Source of the DNA: Liolophura sinensis
Lineage: Eukaryota; Mollusca; Polyplacophora; Chitonida; Chitonidae
Reading direction: 5' to 3'
NCBI RefSeq assembly: GCF_032854445.1
Contig: NC_088295.1
Span: 5,892,501-5,956,500 of the forward strand
DNA length: 64,000 bases
Below, one piece after another: positions 12,362 through 24,000 of the stretch. The position numbers and the translations under genes are program-made. The notes under the pieces were generated by a model, which searched no databases, was not told the origin of the DNA, and saw only the letters and a list, made by a program, of their open reading frames with translations. Every line of letters starts with the position of its first letter. Positions within the stretch are counted from its first letter, which is position 1.

Positions 12362-13244
12362 CTACAATGAAAGAGAGTTAAACTGTAGTTACAGGATGTA
12401 AAGACTAGCTATTATTTCAATGTTAATACTCTAAAGTCAGTGCTTCATTTCCATAAGCTAATGCTGTAGTGGACAGATATAATAACTTATGCTCTTAAGT
12501 CTGCACACTACTGCCATCTATCTGTATAGAAAAAATGCTATATTATGCTTAAGACACTCACGTTACTACTATGGTGAAAGGTGTGGAAGCACTAATCAGT
12601 CTCTTCCATAGATTAAACATGAACGTTGGTGTGAACAAATTGTTGTGGAAAACATAAATTACTACACATCTGGATCTCACTATCGCGTAGATTACATTGG
12701 CGGTGGCAGGATCATTTCCTCACACATTTTTACATGCCGGCCTACATGTATTGTCTTATATTAGATCAGGATTACCACACACAAAACACACCACTGTCAA
12801 AAATAAATGCAACTTACACAATGAATACGTTTCATTATTTCATTCCTGTAAGCTGCTAACATGACAAAACACACTCAGGAGTAATGTTTAACAGGAGTAA
12901 TTCCAGGATATCATATGTATGACATTAATTTTGTTAGTGTATGTAACATTACCAAATGCGAGCACAACAGTTACATTGCAGGCCAAAAATGTGACGCCGA
13001 TGCACCCACCGACTGGTGAAAACGGAAAATACTACGCTAAAAAAATAGTTTTGTACTCTGTCTGCAATGTTCAGTCTAAACGTCTATTTATATCCAATTT
13101 TCTGTATTTTTTCTGAAGAAATTTACATGATGCGTGTCGCAATTTGTTTTTATTGATGAAGAAGTCCGTTTTTTTTATGACCTCTGCGGAATGCTACAAT
13201 GTGACTCGCCACGGCCATTTCATATATTTGTGGTTGGTATCACG
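12362..13244. promoter_or_regulatory. Divergent intergenic interval (F-box gene / ATP5MF)
   Basis: About 0.9 kb separates the two start codons. It must hold the ATP5MF promoter and 5' UTR, and the upstream non-coding exon and promoter of the F-box gene unless these lie in the ATP5MF intron. No TATA box or other element stands out; a bidirectional promoter is inference from geometry only. Confidence 0.35.
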
Positions 13245-16200
13245 ATGGGCATCGGGGAATATCCTCCAGAGTTTAATCCCAAGATCCATGGGCCTTATAA
13301 CCCAGCACGATATTATGGAAAACGTACGTCTTTGCTTTTGTAAAACGAAATTTGAGAGTCAGTTTGCCTCCATAGATTTGTTTGTAATGTAAGCGCATAA
13401 CCGCACGGTTATTGTACCAACGGCGGTCCAATTTTCGGCATCAGGCCAGTTTTTCGTAACTGATTCCCAGCTGTGCAGTTAGCGTTTATGGCTGGACATG
13501 CTTGCAGGATTTGTAAAGATGAGATTGCAGTCACAGTCTCATGTGGTGAAATGTTCATTTTGTACTCGACGAAGGTCCAGGCCGATTCTCTCTGTTATCT
13601 GACAAGTCTCGCGTAAATAAAAGACTCCAACCTAAAGACCTGCTTTCTGCACCCACTGCTCCTCTATGACACAGGACATGCACGTTGCTGCTCAATACGG
13701 CTGCAGTGGCAGAGGAGCGTATACCGCAGAAGCCTTCATGGCTATAATAAATCTATTCTAAATCGAGTAGGGATGTATGTTGGCAGTGCGGTGGGTGTGG
13801 AAAGCAGGTCTTTAGGTGGGTGTCTTTCATTTGCTCGAAACTTGTCAGGTAACAAAGAGAATAGGCCTGGACCTTCGTTGAGTACGAAATTACCATTGTA
13901 AGTGTCGAGACTCCAATGAAGCTAGGCCGGTAAATGGAAGGGAGTCTTTCCGGGCTAGTCTAAATGGTGTGGCATGGGTAGAGGCCCCAATAACCACTTC
14001 ACCTACTTCTAGCAAAAAATTACAAAATTTTGTAATGATAATCCAATTAAATATTGTTTCATGAGTAAAATGCCTTTGTTGGCATGTTAGTGAAACAACA
14101 CTATATTGGATATCATTACAAAGTGCTGTGTGGCGAGTGGAAGGGAAGGTGTTCCAACAGGGATTTAAGCGGCTAGAGTTAGGTTGAGCGGTTATTGGGG
14201 TCACTACCTGTGCCACACCATTGAGACAAAGTCGCTCGTCTTGTGGTTAAGTTGTTATGAATATAGCATATCCAAATATTTCCCAACCAGCAGTCAGTGT
14301 ACTCAGTCTACACAACATCTGATCCAGATTAGATATTGTGCTAGTTCAGTTCATAGTTTTGAGCATCCAAGTTCCGGCAAGGAGCAGGAGGTGATAAATA
14401 CCATGGAGATAAGTGGGCGACATGCTGATTTTTGCTGATTCCTAAATTTTAAAATACTGTAGGACATTGAAATCGTCATATCTGAACTCTAGACATATTC
14501 TGATTTGTCGTCCAGAAAGAAAAATATGATCAAGTCACTTTTCTCTCTTCAAAATCAGTGTGGATTCTCTATGCATCGGGTGCATTCAATAGCCGGACTG
14601 TATCTTAGGCTATGGGCAGAAATCATAGGTAATGAGCCAGCTATGCAGACGGTAGCTGCAAGCCTTGTCTGAAACCATTAGGGTTTGACAGGTCTGTCTG
14701 AGCGAATTGTTCTTTCTGTTCTACTTCCATAATAAAACCATTGCTGAAAGACTGATTGCATGGTCCTGTCATGTTAAGTTGATTCCCATACATTTTGCCG
14801 GGGGATCTGAGAGTTTAAAAAACCCCGACTCACCATGACTAGTCGACACAAAGTTATTTTGATGAGCAAAAAGGAAATGTTTGTTTATATTCAACAACGA
14901 TTCTGTAGATTCTACAACGTTTCAACTGGGGAAGAATTTACATGTATACATGCAGGAGTGGTAATGAAAGTCCTGTTTTCTTAGATCCACACCAGACATT
15001 GGCATGTGCTGTTGTTTTGGTAAGGCCTTGACCGGCTGGACTTTCCAGTTAAATGATTTAAAGTTAAGGCAGGTAAGTGTCAGAAATTGTGGAAGATAGA
15101 CCTCAATATTTAATTTAATTCAGCTAATACTGTGCTGTCCCCAGATGGCTATTTCAGCTCCTCTCTTTATACTGGGCAAGCAGAGTTGTATAGCCACATC
15201 AGCAACAGGTAGTAAACCATACACTGTTTCACCACAAGTCTGATACATTCTTTCTAAAGAATGTTTGCAGTCCAAAACCGGTTATGGTTCCTGAATGGAG
15301 CATGCACTTTAAACCTCCATAGAAGGGCCTAATGGCCGATTTGTTTTCAAGTAGTTTGCCTTGTCATGAATTTTAAAGTTCTTGTAAGTGGTGCTGTGCT
15401 TTACTGTGCCTCACATAATGAACCTTTTTGAAATGTTTTAAGAATGATGCATCGTGGGTAGACCTCAAGATGTAGCCATAGAGATTTAATTCGGACCAGT
15501 CCTACTCTTTAACAAATCCTGCACCCAAATTTTGATATGTGTCCCATCTCAACTCGGCCAGTAGTAGAGATGTAGCCTATGGAAAAGTGAACGAAAAACA
15601 GGAATGCTAGTGGCCTATCTGATAAGCTATTTTGTCTACTGTGACCCATCATACGGAAATGTAATATAAATGATGACCATGACAAGGTTTTGTGATTATA
15701 TTTTCAGCGGATGCTTCCCTAGGAGAGGTGAAGGTGGGTGAATTAGGGTCCTGGCTTGCTCGTAGGAACTGGACCCCAGCAGGAATGGCCGGCGGTATAA
15801 GTCGAGGTGAGGTCTGACAGATGCTACATGTAGTGCTTAATTGTTTAAAGGCAGCTTTTTATAGGTCCTAACAGTGCTATAAAGCATTCTTGAGCACACA
15901 TGCTCTGCTACAATGTGATGCACAAGGACATTGTCACTGATGTCACAAGACCTGTTGGTCATAGAACTTGGTTACTGTTGTTTTGTAGCCCCCACGTCTG
16001 TTAAAAATTGAATAACAGAATTGTAGTAGCTTGTGACTATTCTTGACTGATGCTAATAGTGGGAGGACATTTCTGATAGATCAACTTCATTTTGGTTCAC
16101 AGCTTACTGGAGATGGGCACAGAAATGGTTGCTAGTGAAGAGAGGAAGTATGGCTCCGATTGCCCAGTCCATTGTGGGCTTATCTGTATTTTACTACTTC

Positions 16201-16728
16201 CTGCAGTATAAAGCACACAGTAAGTTCATGCGGAAGAAAACAAAACATTTAATATTTAATGATGGCAGTTTATATCTCATCATTACATGTATTCACACCC
16301 TTGGCACATATATTCAGATTCATATTGAAATCTGTGGAAAAATGGCATTGTTATCAACAGAGGGAAAGTATTAACTTGTCAGAATGTAGACTGTGTTACA
16401 GATGTGGAGAAAGTAAGTTATCAGAGAGTGGTCTGTGTAATATTACAGATATGGGGAAAGTAACTCGTCAGAAAGTAGGCTGTATTATGGATATGGAGAA
16501 AGTAGTCTTTGTCTAACATATGGGAAACGTATTTTATCTCTCAGGAAGTTGGTTACACTGTAGGTATGAGGAAGGCGACTTGTGAGAAAATTGGTCATAT
16601 TATAAATACTGGTATGTGGAACGTAAATTTATTTCACAGTATTATAAGGAATGGGGCGTCTACATGATTCAGGCATTGTTTTCATTGTTTCTCTTTCAGC
16701 TAACCACCGTCACTTCAAGTACCATTGA
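13245..16728 (+). CDS. ATP5MF: ATP synthase subunit f, mitochondrial
   Basis: Four exons, 13245-13323, 15708-15806, 16103-16219 and 16700-16728, give 107 aa with all joins in frame. The protein begins MGIGEYPPEFNPKIHGPYNP, has the family core GEVKVGELGSWLARRNWTPA, then a Trp-rich AYWRWAQKW, a basic KRGS, a single membrane segment (IAQSIVGLSVFYYFLQY) and a HRHFKYH C-terminus. In the family this small subunit sits in the Fo membrane part of inner-mitochondrial ATP synthase and supports the peripheral stalk and dimer. The ~107 aa length fits invertebrate forms; the mammalian form is shorter at the N-terminus. Intron 1 carries an inverted-repeat element and intron 3 a degenerate tandem repeat. 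No chain-breaking mutation is seen. Confidence 0.93.
13556..13895. mobile_element. Foldback / MITE-like inverted-repeat element in ATP5MF intron 1
   Basis: Two arms of about 105 bp face each other around a ~120 bp centre. The left arm begins GTACTCGACGAAGGTCCAGG and includes CCTAAAGACCTGCTTTC. The right arm carries the reverse complements GAAAGCAGGTCTTTAGG and CCTGGACCTTCGTTGAGTAC. Arms are ~85-90% alike. No target duplication or transposase was seen. The element could be a non-autonomous DNA transposon or a local inverted duplication. Confidence 0.7.
16370..16620. repeat. Degenerate ~50 bp tandem repeat in ATP5MF intron 3
   Basis: Four to five diverged copies of a unit containing a GTAGxCTGT...TTA piece, then ATATGGAGAAAGTA and CGTCAGAAA-type segments. 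Confidence 0.55.
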
Positions 16729-16851
16729 GGCTGGGGTATTCTAGACCTGGGGCGTTAGACATCTACGGCTTGCTCTTTACTCGGATGAACAGTGACATAG
16801 GATACACAGATTCCAATTATAATTTGCTTTTTTGTGTGAAACAGTTTTCCT

Positions 16852-16857
16852 ATTAAA
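16852..16857 (+). terminator. ATP5MF: Candidate polyadenylation signal of ATP5MF
   Basis: ATTAAA about 125 bp past the TGA stop, in an AT-rich stretch. It is the common one-base variant of AATAAA. Confidence 0.5.
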
Positions 16858-16859
16858 AT

Positions 16860-19800
16860 ATGTATATCACCAGTTATTAAAAGCCCAATGGTATAGTTAA
16901 ATGTGTGTTTTGTCTTAATATTCTTCATTGGTTACATGTTGAATGATAGAAAAAATGTGAAAATGTTTGATTTGATTGCTAGGAATTATTTGCATCCCCA
17001 AAGCGGACGCTAGCAATTCATTCTGGAATAAAGCACATAATTGTGTGTAGAGTGCTCCTTTATTTGTAGGCCTACATATACCAACAAAAAATATTTCATG
17101 ATTTGAGAGACATTCAAACGTAAAAATGAGCCCTTTATTCCACTGCATAAGTAGCCAGAGATGGTTGAACAACCAGTCTGATATCTATTCAATGGTGCCT
17201 GTGTTAAGTCTTGCCAATATGCCTTGATGTGTTCATTACACATGCAGCAAAGAGTTACTTCCTTGGGAGTGTCATGCTACAACCAAAAATGTCAAAGTCC
17301 AAACGGTTTTATTCAGTGTCGCTCCTTACTCTGGATATCCTGAATTCTTGTGCCTGTCTTGTTGATCCCATAACATGAAAATTTCAGTTGCAAGCCATTT
17401 AGAAGTTCTTGTCGGTGAGTCCCCTCACCTTCAATTGAGGAGAGATTCTATACCTGACCAAGAAATGTGAATGTGGCCTCTTAATTGTATCCCATATGCG
17501 GTGGAGGGAACATTCTCATTTCATAGCTAAATTTAGCAGCATTTATACACCTAGATAAAGTTAACCAGCCCCCGGAAATACGAAAATGACATGATATGAC
17601 TGGTGGTCAGAGATTTCTAACTTCAGACCGGCCACGGATACTTGATAGTCCTATTTTAAATGCTGATTGATAAAATCCGAAGATTCCATTGGTGTGAACC
17701 ATAGGGGCAAGAATTATGGATTTTTTGCTTATAAAACTTTACACCTTGCTGTATGAACTGTAGTTTGCACTGCTAGACAGTTGCCCTAACAGTTCATACT
17801 CGTTTCTGCAAGGTTATCAAGGTCAGATAACAAACCTATCCAGAATTTTGTGGTCATTAAATACTCTTCCAGAAGGATCAAAGACATTTTAAAACATACC
17901 TCCACTGTGAAGGACAGTGGATATATTTAATAACATAAAGCGCCAACGCAGGATAAACCCACGTGTAGCAGACGATCATGGCCACTGCCAAATTGGGAAA
18001 GCGCGGATGACTTACCTCCCCTGACTGAACTCTTCAGTGTTTACGTTTTCCCAATCAACACGTTGCACGTCAGAAACACTGCTGGTTTCTCTTGTTTCTA
18101 GGACTAAGTACCAGGTGAGGAAGAAATCGAAACATGTTCGTTTGAGGCCAGATATGTTGTTATTTTCATTTAATGATACACGGTCAAGTGCCTTGAAAGC
18201 TGGTGTCATAGGCCTTTGCCGCAACTACACATGGACTCTTTAAGACTGGAAAGAGCCTGTGGCTGTGGTATTACAAGTGCCTACTAAGTACTGTGGTGTT
18301 CGCACCACTGTCTCATCTGTTAGGTATTGTTCCGAAATCAGTTTGTGCATAATATTCCAAAGAAGAAACAACCGAAAACACTGTTTTAAGAGAATAAAGC
18401 AACAAACCCAGAACGACAAAGCATGGATGGTCAAACAATGGGGAAGTATTCATGGTTAGGCCCTATAGCTCCATGAGTAAAGCTGACACCTGATTTAATA
18501 ATGTACTGGCTGACTGAGCAAGTCAGCTTCACTCACACCTGAAATCGATGGTGTTGTAAGCAGAAAAACTTGCTTCCTGCCAGAAAGCTGCGGTAATGCC
18601 TTATAACAAGCACCAACCTGATATATTTATATGTCAGCGATGAGATCAAACCTATCCCGAGCCTTTTTGCGACTTCATTTTGTAGGCTCTGATTATTATA
18701 TGCAGTAAATCCATGTGTTTTCATTGCCAGGGTCTCCATCTCAAAGTGGAATGAAAGCCTTTTTCTATTCGAGATTACCGCACTCTCCTATAATGTCATG
18801 TGATTTGTGCTTGATGTTTGCAGATAACGAAGCTTATAAAGTTGTACTGCTGACAGTTCTTACCGAGTTGCTTCATCTAGTATTTGCAGGTTATCATGTT
18901 AGCTGTGTTCTTCAAACTTGTCTGAGTTATCCACAAATGTGTTCCTCTTTGACAGCTGATGTATCTCGTGGGAATCCCCATCACCTGAACATGAGAACAG
19001 GTTACTTAGTCCCGTCTGATTTCTTCCAAGTTTGTGTGTGGCTGTGTAATTTTTGATATGTTGTTACATTGTCAGATCAGTTGAGCCACGTACATGTGAC
19101 TACATTATGTGAGGTTAGTGCACTTCAAATCATATGTTGTCAAATTATCCAATCTGATTGATTTGAATAATTTATTTGTGATCAAGAGTATTTGACCCAC
19201 AAGATGTTGGTCAGCTCCATCAAACAGGACTGAAAATATTAGTACATAGAACTTCTGGTCAGTTGCTTGTGGTGCCCAGCAAAAAATCTCACTCACCCTT
19301 AAATTTGAGCCTACCCTAATATGTTGTATACAATGATTCCCCAAGTCATTGGGCTTGTAGAGATGTCAAACCTGTCATCACTAATCCATTTTTTAACTGT
19401 AGTCCAGCTGTTGCAACTTGTATTCAAACAGGTCAAACCATGCAACAAACACCATGTTTTGAGTTCTCCTGGCCTCTGGTAGACAGTGAAATCCAATCAC
19501 TGGGATGCTCTTATATTTGAAGGCCCAAGAAAAGAAAAAAAAAAAACAAAAGGGAAGAGAAATCACATAGGAAAAATTTTTTTCGAACCATCAGCACATG
19601 TTCATCACCAGAGGTTGAGTATGAAACAGGCATAGTGCAAGTTTGACTTGATTCAAAGGGTTCACTGCCGGGATCATTTGTAGACGAGGGTTTGCCAGTG
19701 CTGCTTTGACTTTTTGAAAACAGGATGACTTGTGGATTCAATGTGTGGCAAAACATTAGGATGTGTTTGAGGTGTATAGGTAAGTGTAATTTTCCTCACA

Positions 19801-20410
19801 GAGTTAAAATGAACAACTGAACTAATGGAGGACTGCTGCTTGAGTGCCTAGTGTAATCCTCAAGTTTTCTTAGCAGCTGGTTAAAAGTGACTGATGAACA
19901 CCAAGATGACAGATGCCAGGATTTTGATAATCACAAAGATGACAGATGATGACAAATGCCCAGATTTTGATGAACACCGTGATGACAGATGCCCAAATTT
20001 TGATGAACGTCAAGATGACAGATGCCCAGATTTTGACCTGTGAAGTGATCACAGGGTGTATGCCATGTAGACGGCATGGGGGCCGAGATATTTTCCTTAC
20101 TAGTGATCCAGGAGAATCTTCCATTAATCTGTATCATAAATATAATCTTAAATGAATGAAATGCTTACAAGTTGGTTTTCTGTTGAGCAGCAATCTACAA
20201 CTACCAGCTTCAAGACAATGTAGCATAAGTTACAGAGTTCATGTGAAGATTTGTGGTAGCTGAGCCGAAACAATCGTGTGAGTACATATTTTACTAACAC
20301 ATGTATTTGGCTTGCCATTGAAGGAGGTGTCACATATGGGCATGTTATATTCGCTGGCCACGTGCAAAAAACTGTTGGTTTACTCCAGTTTCCTTCATCC
20401 TTGAAACACT
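16860..20410. other. Intergenic region between ATP5MF and SLC38A10
   Basis: No supported gene. Open stretches (for example 18715-19056) lack recognisable protein content and flanking splice logic. A minus-strand CAGGGGAG|GTAAGT donor-like site lies near 18020, but no exon could be tied to it. Non-coding first exon(s) and promoter of SLC38A10 probably lie in or just after this region. Confidence 0.4.
19885..20045. repeat. ~35 bp tandem repeat, about four copies
   Basis: Copies share GATGACAGATGCCCAGATTT and TGATGAACAxC. The first copies are more diverged. Confidence 0.75.
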
Positions 20411-20669
20411 GGCCCAGATGGCTCAGCTGGTAGGGCATCTTTTCGGGTGGCGGGAGATCCAGGGTCAATCCTGGGATTGGTCATACCTAAGACTTTAGAA
20501 AAGGAAGGTGTAGCTTCCTCGCTTGGTGTTTTGCATTAAGGCGAAGTGTAACTGGTTGACCCGTATCAGTATAATGCCTTCAGTAAGTCATCTCAGTGAA
20601 GCAGCACTCGTCATATGACTGAAAAATTGTTAAGTATGATGTTAAACCCTAAACACTCACTCACTCACT
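20411..20669 (+). mobile_element. SINE copy 3, with the best-preserved tRNA-like head
   Basis: The head contains TGGCTCAGCTGGTAGGGCAT, a good match to a tRNA A box, and then GATCCAGGGTCAATCCTGGG as the B-box region. This supports a tRNA-derived RNA polymerase III origin. The core then follows (CCTAAGAC, GTAGCTTCCTCGCTTGG, GGTTGACCCGTATCAGTATA) with internal deletions, and a CACTCACTCACT tail. Confidence 0.85.
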
Positions 20670-20989
20670 TCATCCATAAAACCCATTATGGTGTAAATGA
20701 AGTAGTCTTAATACAACTTTTTACCAGTTAATCATTCGATCAGTTTTCATATAATAGCATCAAATAGTATAACAGTAAATGCAGTACAGCTGTAACTTCT
20801 GTGTTTTTCCTGCTGACTATTTTTCCAAGTAAAGAAAGATTTTTCAAAGAAAATGAAGGAGACATGTCAGATTAAGTGTACTATTCTGTACGAAAGTACA
20901 GTAAAGCTCAGCAGGATGCTCATGACCAAGAAGTTTACGGGTAGATTATATGTTGTAGGGATGATGTAGATAAGACAATTCTCCCCCAG

Positions 20990-21076
20990 GATAATTCATC
21001 AGAAGGGGACGTGCATGTAACTCCAGTAGGAGTTCGAGGAGAACTACTGCCCAGCCGAGGAGAGCGCATTGTAACC
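20990..21076 (+). other. SLC38A10: Open stretch upstream of the SLC38A10 ATG (5' UTR or N-terminal extension)
   Basis: A CTCCCCCAG acceptor ends at 20989. The 87 bp from there to the ATG at 21077 stay open in the same frame (29 codons, starting [12 protein letters not shown]). The ATG start was preferred because MSGPNW... lines up with the N-terminus of known SLC38A10 proteins. An upstream start in another exon would extend the protein. Confidence 0.45.
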
Positions 21077-24000
21077 ATGTCGGGCCCAAACTGGCTAGAT
21101 GTCATCAACCTGGGGAACAGCATTATAGGGGTCAGCATACTGGCCATGCCATTCTGTTTCAAACAGGTCAGTGGTTAATCTGTATTCATTTCTTCTTAAT
21201 ATGGGGTTAACATTACCCTCAATATGAAGGCTACATGTTATTATTTTTATACATAAGGTGTATATGAATGTAATCAAATGAAAGTGTTTTGAAGTCACAT
21301 AAGCACATGCTTTTCCATGCTCAAATCTGGCCTCAGTGGTTGTTTTGTCATGTGAAGTATGTCAAGAGAAAATAATTACAGAGCAAAGCTTTCATTCCTA
21401 GCAGGCCGCTACCTGTATGGCCATATTCAGGGGTTATGTCCAACACAATGACTGTTTGGAACACACATGTAAATGACTGATGTATTATGGTGTATGATGA
21501 TGAGGAGTCATGAGATGTGCCTACATATGCTATGTCTTCTTGTGGCAGGGCGATTCCATCCCGCCACTGAAGTATCATGTCAAAGACACCAGACATGACA
21601 TCCCACCCAGTCACATTTTACTGATGTCGGCCAAGTCACGCAGCTACAAGTACCATTTTAAAGGCTGTTGTGTGAGCTGACATGTTTTTGAACTTTGACC
21701 CCAGGCCTCTTGAGGTCGATGTAACCATTATTTCAAGCGGTCTAAAATGAATCATGATAGTGCTGTTTGTTTCAGTGTGACTTAATCCTGGGTAATGTCC
21801 TGCTGTTTGTTTCAGTGTGGCCTAATCCTGGGTAATGTCCTGCTGTTTGTTTCAGTATGACCTAATCCTGAGCAATGTTGCTGTTTGTTTTAGTGTGACC
21901 TAATCCTGGATAATGTCCTGCTGTTTGTTTCAGTGTGACCTAATCCTGAGCAATGTTCTGCTGTTTGTTTCTGTGTGACCTAATCTTGGGCATGGTTCTG
22001 CTGTTTGTTTCAGTGTGACCTAATCCTGGGCATTGTTCTGCTGTTTGTTTCAGTGTGACCTAATCCTGGGCATGGTTCGGCTGTTTGTTTCAGTGTGATC
22101 TAATCCTGGGCATGGTTCTGCTGTTTGTTTCAGTGTGACCTAATCCTGGGCATGGTTCTGCTGTTTGTTTCAGTGTGACCTAATCCTGGGCATGGTTCTG
22201 CTGTTTGTTTCAGTGTGACCTAATCCTGGGCATGGTTCTGCTGTTTGTTTCAGTGTGACCTAATCCTGGGCATGGTTCTGCTGTTTGTTTCAGTGTGACC
22301 TAATCCTGGGCATGGTTCTGCTGTTTGTTTCAGTGTGACCTAATCCTGGGCATGGTTCTGCTGTTTGTTTCAGTGTGACCTAATCCTGAGCAATGTTTTG
22401 CTGTTTGTTTCAGTGTGGCTTAATCCTGGGCATGGTTCTGCTGTTTGCCAGTGCCTGGATGACAAGTGTCTCCTCCAAGCTTCTCCTTAAGGCTGGCATC
22501 CAGTCACGAAGAAGGTCATACGAATTTTTAGGTAAGGATATCTAAGTTCAAGAATGCTGAATGAGATGACGTACTGTATTTCTTCACTTTTCATAAAATA
22601 AAGATCAGTGTATTGTAAGATTTTTGAAACAGTGTTTGTCTTTATAAACATTTGTGTAGTAGGAGGACATGAATGACCTAGGTTAATTTCTATATGTCTT
22701 ACAGTTGTTTGTTCCACATACAAGACCTTGATGGAAATGCTGTCAATGGGTATTAGCTTATTTCTTCAATGATTTCATCTGATTTTCATTTCCTGTTTTT
22801 TTTCTGTATTTTCTGTTTTCAGCGTATTTTACCACGGGCCACTTTGGGAAGTTGTTAGTGGAATTAGGGTATGTTCTGTGTTTTCTGTGGCTAAGGTAAA
22901 ATTCTAATGATCCCACTGTTACCTGAATGTCACACATAACTTATGTCTAACAATAATTGTTGCTAAATAAACCGATAGCTAAGGACTTTGTGCCATGTAT
23001 GCTAAGGCATTTTTTATATGCGAACATATGTGTTATTTGTGTTGTATGGTTTTCTGGCAGGTGTATAGGTCTAAATGTGGGCTCATGTGTGGCATTCTTT
23101 GTGGTGATGGGAGACCTGGGACCAGCGATTATATCCAGGATGTTTGGCTGGGAGGTGGGTTACCTGTTATATACAGGAGTGAAAATCATTATGTTTAAAC
23201 TCATAGTCAGTGGTCTTTTTGTTTCCAAAGTTGGTACCTAGGAATATGTAATGAGTTGCAATTCGTCATATTTTCAAACAATAATGAAGTTTAGGAGGAT
23301 TTGGTGTTTAACCTTTCGGTTCTTTTGTTTACATCATCATCTCTTCTTGTTTTAAATATCTAACAAACTATCCATTGCTGTACTAGGTGTAGCCCCTTGA
23401 GTTGTAGGTTAAGTTGAAATGAAATTGTAGTTTCTGTTTTTGTTGATGGCAGTTCTTTTGTCTTGAGTATTATAATCTTGCTTGCACATGACTTTTTCAT
23501 GACTGTTGATAGATTAATCTTTAATCTGTAGATAGTAAGGCTTGTGCCTGTAGATAGTAAGGCTTGTGCCTATAGATGATCAGTCGTTCTCCAGTAGATG
23601 ATCAGTCGTTCTCCAGTAGATGATCAGTCGTTCTCCTGTAGATGATCAGTCGTTCTGCTGTAGATGATCAGTCGTTCTCCTGTAGATGGTCAGTCGTTCT
23701 CCTGGAGATGATCAGTCGTTCTCCTGTAGATGATCAGTCGTTCTCCCATAGATGATAGTTGATGATAGATGATCTGTTGACATAGTAAAAACACTTTATG
23801 TGTACACTCTGTAGATCATAATTTTTGTGTGTATAGATGATAATTCTTGTCTTTAGGAGATGTGTATAATGTCTGTACATGGTAATTTTTGTTCATAAAT
23901 GACAGAATTTATGTTTTTAGATGCTATGACTTCTTTTTGTACATCATGAACTCTGGGTCTGTAAATGGTAATCCTTGCCTATGTAAATGATAATTTGTGT

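Noticed and set aside
18715-19056. Open frame of 113 codons upstream of SLC38A10
   Set aside because: No protein-like pattern, no splice context and no homologue recognised; probably chance.
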